Source of the DNA: an uncultured Bacilli bacterium
GTDB lineage: Bacteria; Bacillota_I; Bacilli_A; RF39; UBA660
Assembly: GCA_934085585.1 (NCBI GenBank)
Contig: CAKOHI010000002.1
Coordinates: 62,001-126,000 of the forward strand
Reading direction: 5' to 3'
DNA: 64,000 nt
Part shown: piece by piece, positions 52,501 through 60,194 of the stretch
How the letters are laid out: each line of letters begins with the position of its first letter
Numbering within the stretch: position 1 is the first letter of the stretch
Position numbers and translations under genes: made by a program
The notes under the pieces: generated by a model
The model's input: only the letters and a program-made list of their open reading frames with translations
The model's database searches: none
What the model was told of the DNA's origin: nothing

Positions 52501-52764
52501 GTAATTCACCTAGATTTATGGTGGAATCCTCAAGCTGAAAATCAAGCAACAGATAGAGCTCACAGAATAGGGCAAAAAAATACTGTTGAAGTAATTCATT
52601 TAATAACTAAAGGCACAATTGAAGAAAAAATACTGGAACTACAAACTAAAAAAAGATTATTAAGTGATAAATTAATTGATGGAGAAAAAAGAGATAAAAA
52701 TATTGTATCTGAATTAACAAAAGAAGACATTAAGAATTTATTATCATATGAAAATGAAGATTAA
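49573..52764 (+). CDS. SWIM zinc-finger and SNF2-family helicase
   Basis: Swi2/Snf2-type ATPase of 1063 residues. Near the N-terminus is a SWIM zinc motif, C81-x-C83 ... C94-x-H96 (CTCDCKAY...SCKH). A large middle region (about 150-575) corresponds to the SNF2-associated domain of bacterial proteins. The motor starts with GGILADEMGLGKTIQ (Walker A near residue 618), VVPTSLAYNW, IIDEAQNIKN (motif II), LTGTPLENS, and the second lobe ILIFSSFKTALNIV and DRAHRIGQKNTVEVI. It should translocate on duplex DNA. The true start is ATG 49573 after GGAGG; the ATG at 49561 overlaps that site. It is monocistronic between terminators. No partner nuclease or methylase is adjacent. Confidence 0.92.
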   Translation: MQIENFNDLIAKTNISGFVTTTDIVKGKRYDKEKISFIEKKESKGTYEDLTVFHFEVDSETKPTYYDVKIVLENNKNILKCTCDCKAYRNFQSCKHIGAVFVNFYEFIFKKSIVNIHKISDNILKKFLTEEKSLIKKELNVELIINVTEKENYYYYGNYTDFNIKIMLGENKLYTLGNHGSAFKSAYESEFGEVYFGKNFTYEPEKYYIQSDAKTILEAYFNIYDGYYNRRIRNDEFKKFLNKIKDTKFVINDYQIDGIKDFFPIDSNLTKKDNDYELDFDLDNMLCLIYDDYEYILYKGYLYHLSKKEQELLEELKENKLNKLIIPKENVDTFTKGLLGILRKNLKIDATVNDILLPKDILTKLYFDLRSSYILVDVIFKYDELEINYFDKTNQVLRDMEYEAKVVNEVLSYGFIIDKDKIILNDLDKEVEFLEQGLEILATKYEIFTTEKFKGINIKKKTSITSMFRIGKDNILSYDFNLGDINSNELVDIFANIKNKKKYYRLKNGDILNLEDSSLKELSELKDDLELSDEEILKGNGKLLKYRAIYLDSLKNTKYNIISTDNLFNNFIKNFYEYKDCNLTIPNKELSILRDYQITGVKWLYTLTKTGFGGILADEMGLGKTIQVIYYIKQILKEDKDSKFLIVVPTSLAYNWDHEFEIFGKNIKRKICVGAKNKRISILKDLKNSSVYITTYGLLREDEELYQDLNFHTMIIDEAQNIKNNMAGITKVVKKINANTKFALTGTPLENSILELWSIFDFIMPGYLANLTKFQNKYKIKDFDEDSEVLIKNLSKQINPFILRRKKQDVVKELPDKLINDIYIDLKDEQKKLYVAELNRVKEEMEKIIETQGINKARFLILQLLTKLRQICIEPKIIYENYSDGSNKIDQLDLLVSEYTKNNHKILIFSSFKTALNIVKEKLESAKIKTFMIDGSVPSKDRMKLVDEFNNNDDVKVFLIMLKSGGTGLNLASADVVIHLDLWWNPQAENQATDRAHRIGQKNTVEVIHLITKGTIEEKILELQTKKRLLSDKLIDGEKRDKNIVSELTKEDIKNLLSYENED

Positions 52765-52786
52765 ACTCCTTGATGGAGTTTTTTTA
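52763..52786 (+). terminator. Rho-independent terminator after the SNF2 gene
   Basis: AAACTCC (52763-52769) pairs with GGAGTTT (52775-52781), followed by T-rich sequence. Confidence 0.8.
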
Positions 52787-52892
52787 ATACGTAAATTTAT
52801 TGTAAATATATAGTTAAATCTCCGTAAAATTTATAAAAACCGCAAAAAACAATCCTATTTAGGAAATATATATTTATGAAAGGAGAAATAGT

Positions 52893-52949
52893 ATGTTTAA
52901 AAAAATTAAAAAGAAAAAGTATTATAAGGAGGAATGTGTATGTGTTTAA
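52893..52949 (+). CDS. Possible 18-residue upstream peptide
   Basis: An ATG at 52893 with AAAGGAG upstream opens a frame of 18 codons (MFKKIKKKKYYKEECVCV) that ends inside the start of the Rpn-family gene, whose own ribosome site lies within it. It could be a coupled leader peptide. No evidence of expression beyond the site. Confidence 0.3.
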   Translation: MFKKIKKKKYYKEECVCV

Positions 52950-53851
52950 AGTGTGAACAATTATTAGATATTAACAAAGAAAACAAAGAGAAAAGATTTT
53001 TTTCGTTTAATTATGACAGAGTATTTAAAAGCATTATATGTGATGAAAAAGTAAGAAAAAATAAGGACTTTCATTTACTTGAAAGATTAATTAGTGAATG
53101 CTTGGAAAAAGAAGTAAAAGTATTAAATATAATACCATCAGAATTACCTGTTCAAAGCACAAATGTAAGAACAAAAAGACTAGATTTATTAGTTAAATGT
53201 GAAAATAGGGAAGTTCATTTAGAGCTTAACACCTCATTTGATAAAGCTACACGAATAAGAAATAATTGTTTTTTCTTTTCGTTTTACTCACAGCATACTA
53301 AAAGAGGAAAAACATATGATTTAAAAACAGAATTTATTCATGTTTCTCTAAATTACAATATGGGAAATAAGTATGATTATTTTTGTGAATTAAATACAAA
53401 TGATAATAAAGAATTAAATTTATTAGAAAATATTTTAATTCGTCATGTAAACCTTGAAAAATTTGCTAATATTTGGTATGATAATGTTGCTAAAATCAAG
53501 CTGAATGGTTCATTATTGACATTAATTGGGTTAAAAGAAAAAGAAGAAATATTAAAATATGCCAAGAATGTCAATGATAAAGATGTATGGGAGTGTGTAG
53601 AAAAGCTTATGAAATTAAATAATAATGAAAGATTTGTATGGGATTTAACCCCAGAAGAAGATGAAATGATGTTACAAAGAGCTAGAGAAGAAGAAATAAG
53701 TATCGAATCATATAATAAAGGAATTGAAAAGAGCACAGAGCAAACAGCTATAAACATGATTAAGAAAAATTATTCTCTTGAAGAAATAAGTGAAATAACT
53801 GGATTATCAATAGAAAATTTAAAAGAAATAAAACAAAAAAAAGAATGTTAA
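52940..53851 (+). CDS. Rpn-family PD-(D/E)XK nuclease / putative transposase protein
   Basis: Rpn proteins are RpnA-like endonucleases that promote RecA-independent recombination and are often annotated as PD-(D/E)XK transposases. FFSFNYDRVFKSIICDEK is the N-terminal family block, LDLLVK with REVHLELNTSFD carries the core Asp and Glu; the usual ExQ/ExK is ELN here, so activity may be altered. LNYNMGNKYDYFCELN and a Glu/Lys-rich C-terminal helix (IKKNYSLEEISEITGLS, likely helix-turn-helix) follow. I start at ATG 52940, 7 bases after GGAGG, rather than 52934. It ends convergently with the serine hydrolase gene. Confidence 0.82.
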   Translation: MCLKCEQLLDINKENKEKRFFSFNYDRVFKSIICDEKVRKNKDFHLLERLISECLEKEVKVLNIIPSELPVQSTNVRTKRLDLLVKCENREVHLELNTSFDKATRIRNNCFFFSFYSQHTKRGKTYDLKTEFIHVSLNYNMGNKYDYFCELNTNDNKELNLLENILIRHVNLEKFANIWYDNVAKIKLNGSLLTLIGLKEKEEILKYAKNVNDKDVWECVEKLMKLNNNERFVWDLTPEEDEMMLQRAREEEISIESYNKGIEKSTEQTAINMIKKNYSLEEISEITGLSIENLKEIKQKKEC

Positions 53852-55299
53852 TTTAGTTCTCTTACTAAAAACATTCCTTTTTCATTTTTAAATATTTTTT
53901 CTAATAATTGGTATTGTATTGCTAAATCTAAAGCCAAAGTAACAAGAACTTCTTTTGCTTTAGTATAGTCATTACACACAATTTTTTCTTTTCCATCAGG
54001 AAGGATAAATGTTTTCATATTATGTTCGTTAATTTTAATATTTTTAATTTGATCCGGATGAATTTGATAAATTCTATTATGTAATCTGGGAGATCCGACA
54101 AATAAAGTTATTTTGTTGATTGGATCAACAACTAGTTGTGTTCCTGCAAATCCCGGAGACATAAACGCTCTTCCAGATAAAGGTGGATAAACAGATAGAA
54201 ATTGGGGATCTGGTTGTTTTAAATAAACTAATGAACCATAAAATCTAGTGTATTTATCTTCGTCTTTAAAACCAGTTTCAGTATCACTCATAGAAAATAA
54301 TGCTTCTTTAGATAAGATTTTTTCATTTATCAATGCTTCTGCAAAATTTATCATATCATTTTTTGTTGAGAAAAAGCCTGCATGTCCTGGAGAAATTCCA
54401 TCGAGTTCTCCAATAGCTATAGCTTTGGGATCATGTACAGTACCGGGAACATTATCAAATCTTGTATGTGCATTTCCATTTTTATCTATAATAGTTGAGA
54501 AATTTTCATTAGCAACTCTATTTAGTTTATCAAAAGGCACATTTAAATGGGTATCAACCATATTTGCTTTTTTAAAAACCATTTCTTTAACAAATTCTTC
54601 AAATTTCATATTAGATACTTTTTCTACAACATATCTTAATATCATTGCTCCCATATCGGTGTAAGCATTACTTATATTTTGATTACTATCTGGATGTGCT
54701 GTTAATAATATTTGTTCAGCTTCTTCTTTATTTTTAGCATTATCAACTCTTTTATCGGTAATTATTCTAATTCTAAACTTTAATAAATCATAAATAGTTG
54801 TATCTCCCAGGTTCTTAAATTGGGGAACATATTTTCTTACTGGTTCAAAAACATCAATTAAATCTTTTTCTTCCAAAATAAGAATAGCCACGGCAGTAAA
54901 TGTTTTGGAAGTAGAAGCTAAATCGAAAATAGTGTTTTGTTCAATTGGAAGTTCGCATCTTTTGAAAGTTCCATTAACCAAATCATATTCTTGTCTTAAA
55001 CCACATAATACGGTATCTCTAGTTTTAAATGTCCCAAAATCAAGTAAAACTCCCGGAGTAATTTTAGTATCATTTACAAAAATATCCATTATTTCTTTTA
55101 ATCCACTTCTTTGAAACAATTTAAGTCTTAAAGTTGTTAAACTAGCATGTGGGTTATCATAAATAATATCCATAACAGGTTTTAATAATCTCACATAATC
55201 TTTATAATTATAAATATCTTGTAAACAAGTAATATTTGTATTATTTTGATTTTTTAATAGTTCATTTAAATATTTTTTATATATTATATATTCATTCAT
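53848..55299 (-). CDS. Beta-lactamase-fold serine hydrolase
   Basis: A 483-residue member of the class C beta-lactamase/AmpH/esterase-like group. The nucleophile motif is S-x-x-K (DLASTSKTFTA, near residue 130), with Y-x-N-like NAYTDMGAMILRYVVEK near 212; a third motif, HxG or KTG, may be GHAGFF near 306. No signal peptide is evident, so it is probably cytoplasmic or exported by another route. Physiological substrates are unknown; antibiotic hydrolysis cannot be assumed. It has an AGGGGGGAA site and is divergent from the XRE-TM gene. Confidence 0.8.
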   Translation of the reverse strand: MNEYIIYKKYLNELLKNQNNTNITCLQDIYNYKDYVRLLKPVMDIIYDNPHASLTTLRLKLFQRSGLKEIMDIFVNDTKITPGVLLDFGTFKTRDTVLCGLRQEYDLVNGTFKRCELPIEQNTIFDLASTSKTFTAVAILILEEKDLIDVFEPVRKYVPQFKNLGDTTIYDLLKFRIRIITDKRVDNAKNKEEAEQILLTAHPDSNQNISNAYTDMGAMILRYVVEKVSNMKFEEFVKEMVFKKANMVDTHLNVPFDKLNRVANENFSTIIDKNGNAHTRFDNVPGTVHDPKAIAIGELDGISPGHAGFFSTKNDMINFAEALINEKILSKEALFSMSDTETGFKDEDKYTRFYGSLVYLKQPDPQFLSVYPPLSGRAFMSPGFAGTQLVVDPINKITLFVGSPRLHNRIYQIHPDQIKNIKINEHNMKTFILPDGKEKIVCNDYTKAKEVLVTLALDLAIQYQLLEKIFKNEKGMFLVRELN

Positions 55300-55407
55300 A
55301 TCAAATTCCCCCCTATGAAGTAGGCTTATTATAATAATTTTATGCTAAAAAGTCAAATTTATAATGCAATATCCATAGTTTTGTGATAAAATTAATGTGG
55401 TGGAAAT

Positions 55408-56616
55408 ATGAAAAAGACAGGAACAAAGGAAATTGTAAAAAGTACAGAATTTGCTAATACTATTTATCGTATTAGACAAGAAAGAAAACTAACTCAAAAA
55501 GATCTTGGAGAAATTATTGGTGTATCCGATAGAACAATATCTAAATGGGAGAATGGTACAACTGTACCAGATTTATGTCAAATAAGAAACATATGTAGAA
55601 AGTTGGAAATATCTCCAAGTTTACTAATTAAATCTGAAAAAATATTTAAAGATGGTATGACTGACCTTAAAAGAAAAGTTGGTAAAATTCTAAACTATCT
55701 ATTACACAATATATTCCTAATAGGTTTTATTATAGTGTTTATTTTGTTGTTATTATATTTTATAAATAATTTTAATGCTGTTAAAATCTATAATTTAAAA
55801 TTTGATAGTGAAAACATAACATTTGAAAATGGATATTTCTTTAAAACTAAAGTAACAAATATTTTGGTTATAAATGATATAAAAATTAACAAAATAAAAT
55901 ATGAGCCAAAAGAAGTTGAAGTAGAATTATATACTTATGTAAATGGTGACAAAAAAGTTTTATACAATAGTAATACTTTAAATAATATATATTTTGAAGA
56001 AAACCAATCAGGCACAGACCTTTTAACGAGAGATACGATTGAAAGTTTAAAAAAGAATTTACATTTAACAATTAGAACAAAAGATGTTGATAATGTTGAA
56101 CAATCTTATGATTGTAAAATAGAACTTGTCAACAAATTTAGTAATAATAAATTATCTTATACACAATTTGTAAAAGATAGCAAAATTGATGTAAATTATT
56201 TAGCTTTTCAAAATTTATCTCTTTTTTCATATGACAAAAATTTGGAAAATACAGAAACAGTATTTTATAGTATGCCTACTAAAGCTAATACTTTAGACGA
56301 TTTAGGTTATATTTATGATGAAACAAAAGATGTTTATACCAAAGTTGATTCTGATGGTGGATTTATAAAATATACACCAGAAATGGATATGATAAATTAC
56401 AATTTACATGGAAAAAATTTTTTGAAAATTTATTTTAATAAACCTTTAAATAAGTACTTAATAACAATAACCGATGAAAAAGACAATTTAATTAATGAAG
56501 TAAGATTTAATTTTGTTAATAATAACATAAATTGTTTATATGGAAATTGTAATAAATATTTAAACAAAATTTCTTATATAATGGGCATTTACAACGAAAT
56601 AAACGCAACTCTCTAA
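55408..56616 (+). CDS. XRE-family regulator fused to a transmembrane extracellular domain
   Basis: Residues about 16-75 are a Cro/CI-type helix-turn-helix (IYRIRQERKLTQKDLGEIIGVSDRTISKWENGTTVP, recognition helix around SDRTISKWE). One transmembrane helix (about 100-122) follows, and about 280 residues then lie outside the cell, with mixed beta-rich sequence that I do not recognise. Such one-chain sensors (ToxR-like topology) can pass an outside signal to DNA. It is divergent from the serine hydrolase gene, the likely target by position. 402 residues. Confidence 0.78.
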   Translation: MKKTGTKEIVKSTEFANTIYRIRQERKLTQKDLGEIIGVSDRTISKWENGTTVPDLCQIRNICRKLEISPSLLIKSEKIFKDGMTDLKRKVGKILNYLLHNIFLIGFIIVFILLLLYFINNFNAVKIYNLKFDSENITFENGYFFKTKVTNILVINDIKINKIKYEPKEVEVELYTYVNGDKKVLYNSNTLNNIYFEENQSGTDLLTRDTIESLKKNLHLTIRTKDVDNVEQSYDCKIELVNKFSNNKLSYTQFVKDSKIDVNYLAFQNLSLFSYDKNLENTETVFYSMPTKANTLDDLGYIYDETKDVYTKVDSDGGFIKYTPEMDMINYNLHGKNFLKIYFNKPLNKYLITITDEKDNLINEVRFNFVNNNINCLYGNCNKYLNKISYIMGIYNEINATL

Positions 56617-56655
56617 TAAGGAGAATTACAACTCCCGTGATTTTCTATTTCCTTT

Positions 56656-56662
56656 TTCGACA
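56656..56662 (-). promoter_or_regulatory. Possible Spo0A box upstream of the secreted protein gene
   Basis: The minus strand reads TTTTTGTCGAAAAAG across this site, a good match to the Spo0A box consensus. Position about 50 bases ahead of the start is plausible. Alone it is weak evidence because short boxes occur by chance. Confidence 0.3.
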
Positions 56663-56710
56663 AAAACTGGTATGCTGAAAATGGAACAGGAAGGAGGTGC
56701 AATTGAACGG

Positions 56711-57526
56711 TTGAAAAAAAGTATTATAGCATTAACAATAATGCTTGGCTTATTTATTACAACTAACGTAAAAGGTGCAACAGTAACAGATTCTGAATAT
56801 GCAAGATTAAGATTAATTCATTCAGATATGAGAATCGCAGCAATGAGTGATGAAGAAGCTCAAGAATATTTATCCCTTGATTTAGAGAATTCTAAAAAAG
56901 TAAGTAAATATTATAGAGTAACAGAAACAACTAATGGAACAACAACAACAGAAGTCAGCGAAGAAGAAGCAATGAATGCAACGAAGAATATGACAACAAG
57001 AGGAACATTGCATACAACTACTTATAAGAATATTCAAATAATTTCAACACCAGGCTCTGTTAAAAATAATTACATCATTGACCTTATAACTTTATGGTTA
57101 AAAACTCCTTATATTAAATCTTATGATGTAATTGCAATGAGAGCAGACGATGCATCAGTAATTGAAGGAACACAACGAGGATCACAAACATACAACACGA
57201 CAAGTGGCTCATCAGGTTATGTAAATTATTCTTATAATGGAACCAATATGGTTAAAGCATCAAACGGGTTTGGTATATCAATGAATTTAGTTGATGCAGG
57301 ATCTATATTTGAATGCTCAATTACAGCAACTGTAACAGCAACTACAGAATGGGCAACAATGTATGGAAGTTATCAACATGCAGCTACAGATGTTACACTT
57401 GCTCAATCAAAATCATATGTGATAAGTCATAATGGATATGGTAAAGTAATAAATTTTGCCACAGCCGTTCAAAATTATTATGATGGAATGCAAGGAGTAT
57501 CTATCGCCCTTGATTATACAGCATAG
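56711..57526 (+). CDS. Unknown secreted protein upstream of spoIVA
   Basis: Not recognised. I use a TTG start (56711) because it is preceded by AAGGAGGTG and gives a standard signal peptide (KKSIIALTIMLGLFITTNVKGA); the frame itself is open from ATG 56672, which would add 13 residues before it. The mature 250-residue part is Thr/Ser/Tyr-rich, beta-strand-like (YVNYSYNGTNMVKASNGFGISMNLV) and lacks Cys and membrane segments. A Spo0A-like box is upstream and spoIVA is the next gene, so a sporulation-linked secreted role is possible; that is inference. Spacing to spoIVA is 283 bases, containing two sigma-E-like promoters. Confidence 0.7.
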   Translation: MKKSIIALTIMLGLFITTNVKGATVTDSEYARLRLIHSDMRIAAMSDEEAQEYLSLDLENSKKVSKYYRVTETTNGTTTTEVSEEEAMNATKNMTTRGTLHTTTYKNIQIISTPGSVKNNYIIDLITLWLKTPYIKSYDVIAMRADDASVIEGTQRGSQTYNTTSGSSGYVNYSYNGTNMVKASNGFGISMNLVDAGSIFECSITATVTATTEWATMYGSYQHAATDVTLAQSKSYVISHNGYGKVINFATAVQNYYDGMQGVSIALDYTA

Positions 57527-57645
57527 AATAAAGTGGTACTCACCATCAGAAAAATTTACTATGAGAGCGATTTATATTTTAAAAGGTACTCGATATTATT
57601 ATTAATATAGTAGGAACTATAAGACTATAAAAATACAAAATTGAG

Positions 57646-57675
57646 GTAGAAATAAAATTTCTCATAGCATACAAC
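57646..57675 (+). promoter_or_regulatory. Possible distal sigma-E-type promoter of spoIVA
   Basis: CATACAAC at 57668-57675 differs from the sigma-E -10 (CATACAAT) by one base; GTAGAAAT lies 14 bp upstream, a moderate match to the -35. Confidence 0.4.
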
Positions 57676-57677
57676 TT

Positions 57678-57722
57678 TGAATATTACATCAAGCAACATC
57701 ATGCAACAATGAATATTACATC
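57678..57722 (+). repeat. Direct repeat TGAATATTACATC between spoIVA promoters
   Basis: Two exact 13-base copies (57678-57690 and 57710-57722), 32 bases start to start, with AGCAACATC and ATGCAACAAT between. They could be a regulator site; the protein is unknown. Confidence 0.5.
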
Positions 57723-57751
57723 GTCTTTAAATTCACTTATCTAAAAATATT

Positions 57752-57781
57752 GTAATAATTAATTTAACAAACACATACGAT
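57752..57781 (+). promoter_or_regulatory. Sigma-E-type promoter of spoIVA
   Basis: GTAATAAT (57752-57759) matches the sigma-E -35 GTMATATT at 7 of 8 positions, and CATACGAT (57774-57781) fits the -10 CATACAAT, with a 14-bp spacer. It is 29 bases before the ATG. In Bacillus subtilis spoIVA is sigma-E dependent. Confidence 0.6.
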
Positions 57782-57809
57782 TACAATAGAAAACGAAAGA
57801 TGGTGGATT

Positions 57810-59288
57810 ATGGAAAAAGAAAAAATTATATCATCAATAGCCAAACGAGGGAATGGTGAAATCTATTTAGGAGTAGTCGGAGCTGTTCGTACTGGTAAAT
57901 CTACATTCATTAAAAGGTTCATAGAAAATCTAGTTGTACCAAACATAACAGATGAATATGAAAAGAAAAGATGTTTAGATGAAATACCACAAAGTGCGCA
58001 AGGAAAAACAATAATGACAACAGAACCTAAATTTGTACCGAGTAATGGTGCAGCAATCAAAGTCGGCGAATTCGAAACAAGCATCAAGTTAGTTGATTGT
58101 GTAGGTTACGTCATCCCTGAAGCTAATGGCTTTGTTGATGAAGAAGGAAATCCAAGGATGGTAAAAAGTCCATGGTTTGAGGATGCGATTCCTTTTGTGG
58201 AAGCGGCCGAAATAGGAACAGAGAAGGTCATCAAAGATCATGCAACAATAGGGATTGTTGTGACAACAGATGGTTCGTTCGGTGAAATCAAGAGGGAGTC
58301 TTACCTTGAAGCTGAAGAAAAAGTGGTTAGTGAATTAAAAACAATTGGTAAACCATTTATAGTGATTTTGAACAGTATTCACCCTACAAATACTGAAACT
58401 CAAGATCTAGCTAGAAGTTTAATGGATACTTATGATGTTCCGGTCATGCCTATAAGTGCGGAATTAATGAATGAAAAAGAGATAATGGAAATCTTAAAAA
58501 CAGCATTGTACGAGTTTCCTGTTTTAGACATCAAAGTTTCCATACCTGAATGGGTACACGTCTTACCAAACAGCAATGAAATTAAACAACATTATATAGA
58601 AAAAATTAAAGAAAGTGTAATTAGTGTTGAAAAAGTCAAAGATGTTGATTATATACTTGAGCATTTTAAAGATTCAGAATATATTTCAAACTCTTTTATA
58701 TCTGAATTAGATGCATCAACAGGGACTGTAACCATAACACTCGACAGTCCAAACGAACTTTATACAGAAACACTAAAATCTTTAATGGGAGATATGATTA
58801 CCACAAAAGCAGGACTTCTTAAATTATTTGCTAATTATGCTGAAGATAAAGAAGAAATGGATTCTCTAAAAGGTGCCATTAAAATGGCCAAAAATACTGG
58901 ATATGGTATTGTATATCCAAGTATAAGAGAATTAAAACTACAAACTCCTGAACTTGTTAAGCAGGGTAGCAGGTATGGCGTTAAACTTAAAGCAGTGGCT
59001 TCAAGTATCCACATGTTAAAAGTTGATGTAGAATCTACTTTTGAACCAATAATAGGAAGTGAAATTCAATCTAAAGAATTAATTGATAGATTAATGAAAG
59101 ATTATGAAAATGATGCTTCTAGTATTTGGAAGAGTGAAATATTTGGTAGAAGTCTAGAGGCAATCGTACAAGAAGGAATACAAGCTAAACTTAGTATGAT
59201 GCCTGATAATACCAGATATAAACTTAAAGAAACGGTATCAAAAATCGTTAATAAAGGATCAAATACATTAATTGCAATAGTAATATAG
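57810..59288 (+). CDS. spoIVA: Stage IV sporulation protein A
   Basis: ATPase that polymerises on the forespore surface and forms the basement layer of the coat; it is a core sporulation protein. The P-loop is VVGAVRTGKST with G24-T32; TIMTTEPKFVP and KLVDCVGYVIPEANG are further conserved segments, and the C-terminal region ends in SNTLIAIVI, equivalent to the part that interacts with SpoVM and coat proteins. The 492-residue length matches Bacillus SpoIVA and no key residue is visibly lost. Its sigma-E-type promoter suggests mother-cell expression. The presence of a full-length spoIVA and cotJ genes suggests the organism can, or recently could, sporulate. Confidence 0.97.
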   Translation: MEKEKIISSIAKRGNGEIYLGVVGAVRTGKSTFIKRFIENLVVPNITDEYEKKRCLDEIPQSAQGKTIMTTEPKFVPSNGAAIKVGEFETSIKLVDCVGYVIPEANGFVDEEGNPRMVKSPWFEDAIPFVEAAEIGTEKVIKDHATIGIVVTTDGSFGEIKRESYLEAEEKVVSELKTIGKPFIVILNSIHPTNTETQDLARSLMDTYDVPVMPISAELMNEKEIMEILKTALYEFPVLDIKVSIPEWVHVLPNSNEIKQHYIEKIKESVISVEKVKDVDYILEHFKDSEYISNSFISELDASTGTVTITLDSPNELYTETLKSLMGDMITTKAGLLKLFANYAEDKEEMDSLKGAIKMAKNTGYGIVYPSIRELKLQTPELVKQGSRYGVKLKAVASSIHMLKVDVESTFEPIIGSEIQSKELIDRLMKDYENDASSIWKSEIFGRSLEAIVQEGIQAKLSMMPDNTRYKLKETVSKIVNKGSNTLIAIVI

Positions 59289-59300
59289 CTATTGCTTTTT
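59274..59300 (+). terminator. Rho-independent terminator after spoIVA
   Basis: GCAATAG (59274-59280) pairs with CTATTGC (59289-59295), followed by T5; the stop codon is in the loop. Confidence 0.8.
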
Positions 59301-59369
59301 AATTTTATAAAAAAAATTTACAAAACATCTAATAAGTGTTAAAATATTTTTACTTCGGGGGCGTTTTAA

Positions 59370-60134
59370 ATGAATAAAATATATAATTTTACAAATGAAT
59401 TTGTAGCAGCATATCCAAAAATATACAATATGGATGGAATAAACATGCTATCAATTTTAGGTAGTGGAGATCAATATTTTACAGCAATTTTAAATGGAGC
59501 AAAAAATGTAGATTTAATAGATGTAAATATTGTAAGTTGGTATTATTTTATTTTAAAGTTTACTGCTATTAAGTATTTAAGCTATGAAGAATTTATATCT
59601 TATTTTGTTATTAATAAAATTAATGATATAACAACATATCTTAAATTAAGAGAATATTTACCATATGAAGCTAGAAGATTTTTTGATAAATTAAGAATAA
59701 CTAAAACATCATTTTCTAGTATAATCATAAATAGTAATATAGAAACATTATTTGATGAAGAAAAGTACAGAAAATATATTCCTTATTTTGATAAGTTAGA
59801 ATATTTAAAACTCCAAGAAATATTAAAAAATAAAACATTACCAACTTTTTTTAACTATGATTTTAAAGACTTTGTAACTTTAAATAAAAAGATAAGCTAT
59901 GATTTATTAATGTTATCAAACATTTTTGATTGGATGAATTTAAGTCCTACAGAATTTAAAGCAATGCTAGATAATGTAAATATTTCTGTTATACAAGCTT
60001 TATACAAATGGAATTATTCTTCTACAGCATTAAAATTTCAAAATTTAGGTTTTGAAGTATTTAATGTGCCACCAGTAATTGAAAGTGAATATACAAAAGA
60101 AAATTTTGTGTTTACTTTACGAAAAACCAAGTAA
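59370..60134 (+). CDS. DUF3419/BtaA-like SAM-dependent transferase
   Basis: A 254-residue protein. LSILGSGDQYFTAILNGAKNVDLIDVNIVSWYYFILKFTAI (residues about 27-67) resembles the SAM-binding GxGDQ-x-Asp motif of DUF3419 proteins, related to BtaA, which transfer the aminocarboxypropyl group of SAM to diacylglycerol. The rest is helical, with long Tyr/Phe-rich segments. Whether it acts on lipid is unknown. It lies between spoIVA and murD with its own terminator after it. A methyltransferase of another family is possible. Confidence 0.65.
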   Translation: MNKIYNFTNEFVAAYPKIYNMDGINMLSILGSGDQYFTAILNGAKNVDLIDVNIVSWYYFILKFTAIKYLSYEEFISYFVINKINDITTYLKLREYLPYEARRFFDKLRITKTSFSSIIINSNIETLFDEEKYRKYIPYFDKLEYLKLQEILKNKTLPTFFNYDFKDFVTLNKKISYDLLMLSNIFDWMNLSPTEFKAMLDNVNISVIQALYKWNYSSTALKFQNLGFEVFNVPPVIESEYTKENFVFTLRKTK

Positions 60135-60159
60135 TATTTTGAAAATATTGCTTTTTTTT
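60131..60159 (+). terminator. Rho-independent terminator after the DUF3419-like gene
   Basis: AATATTT (60133-60139) and AAATATT (60143-60149) with flanking G-C and T-G pairs, then a T run. Confidence 0.6.
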
Positions 60160-60194
60160 AATTATAATAATATAATTAAATAGGTGATTAAAAA

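Noticed and set aside
57527..57809. A tRNA, riboswitch or small gene in the gap before spoIVA
   Set aside because: No cloverleaf or riboswitch core is seen and all frames are short; promoter elements and a direct repeat explain the region better.
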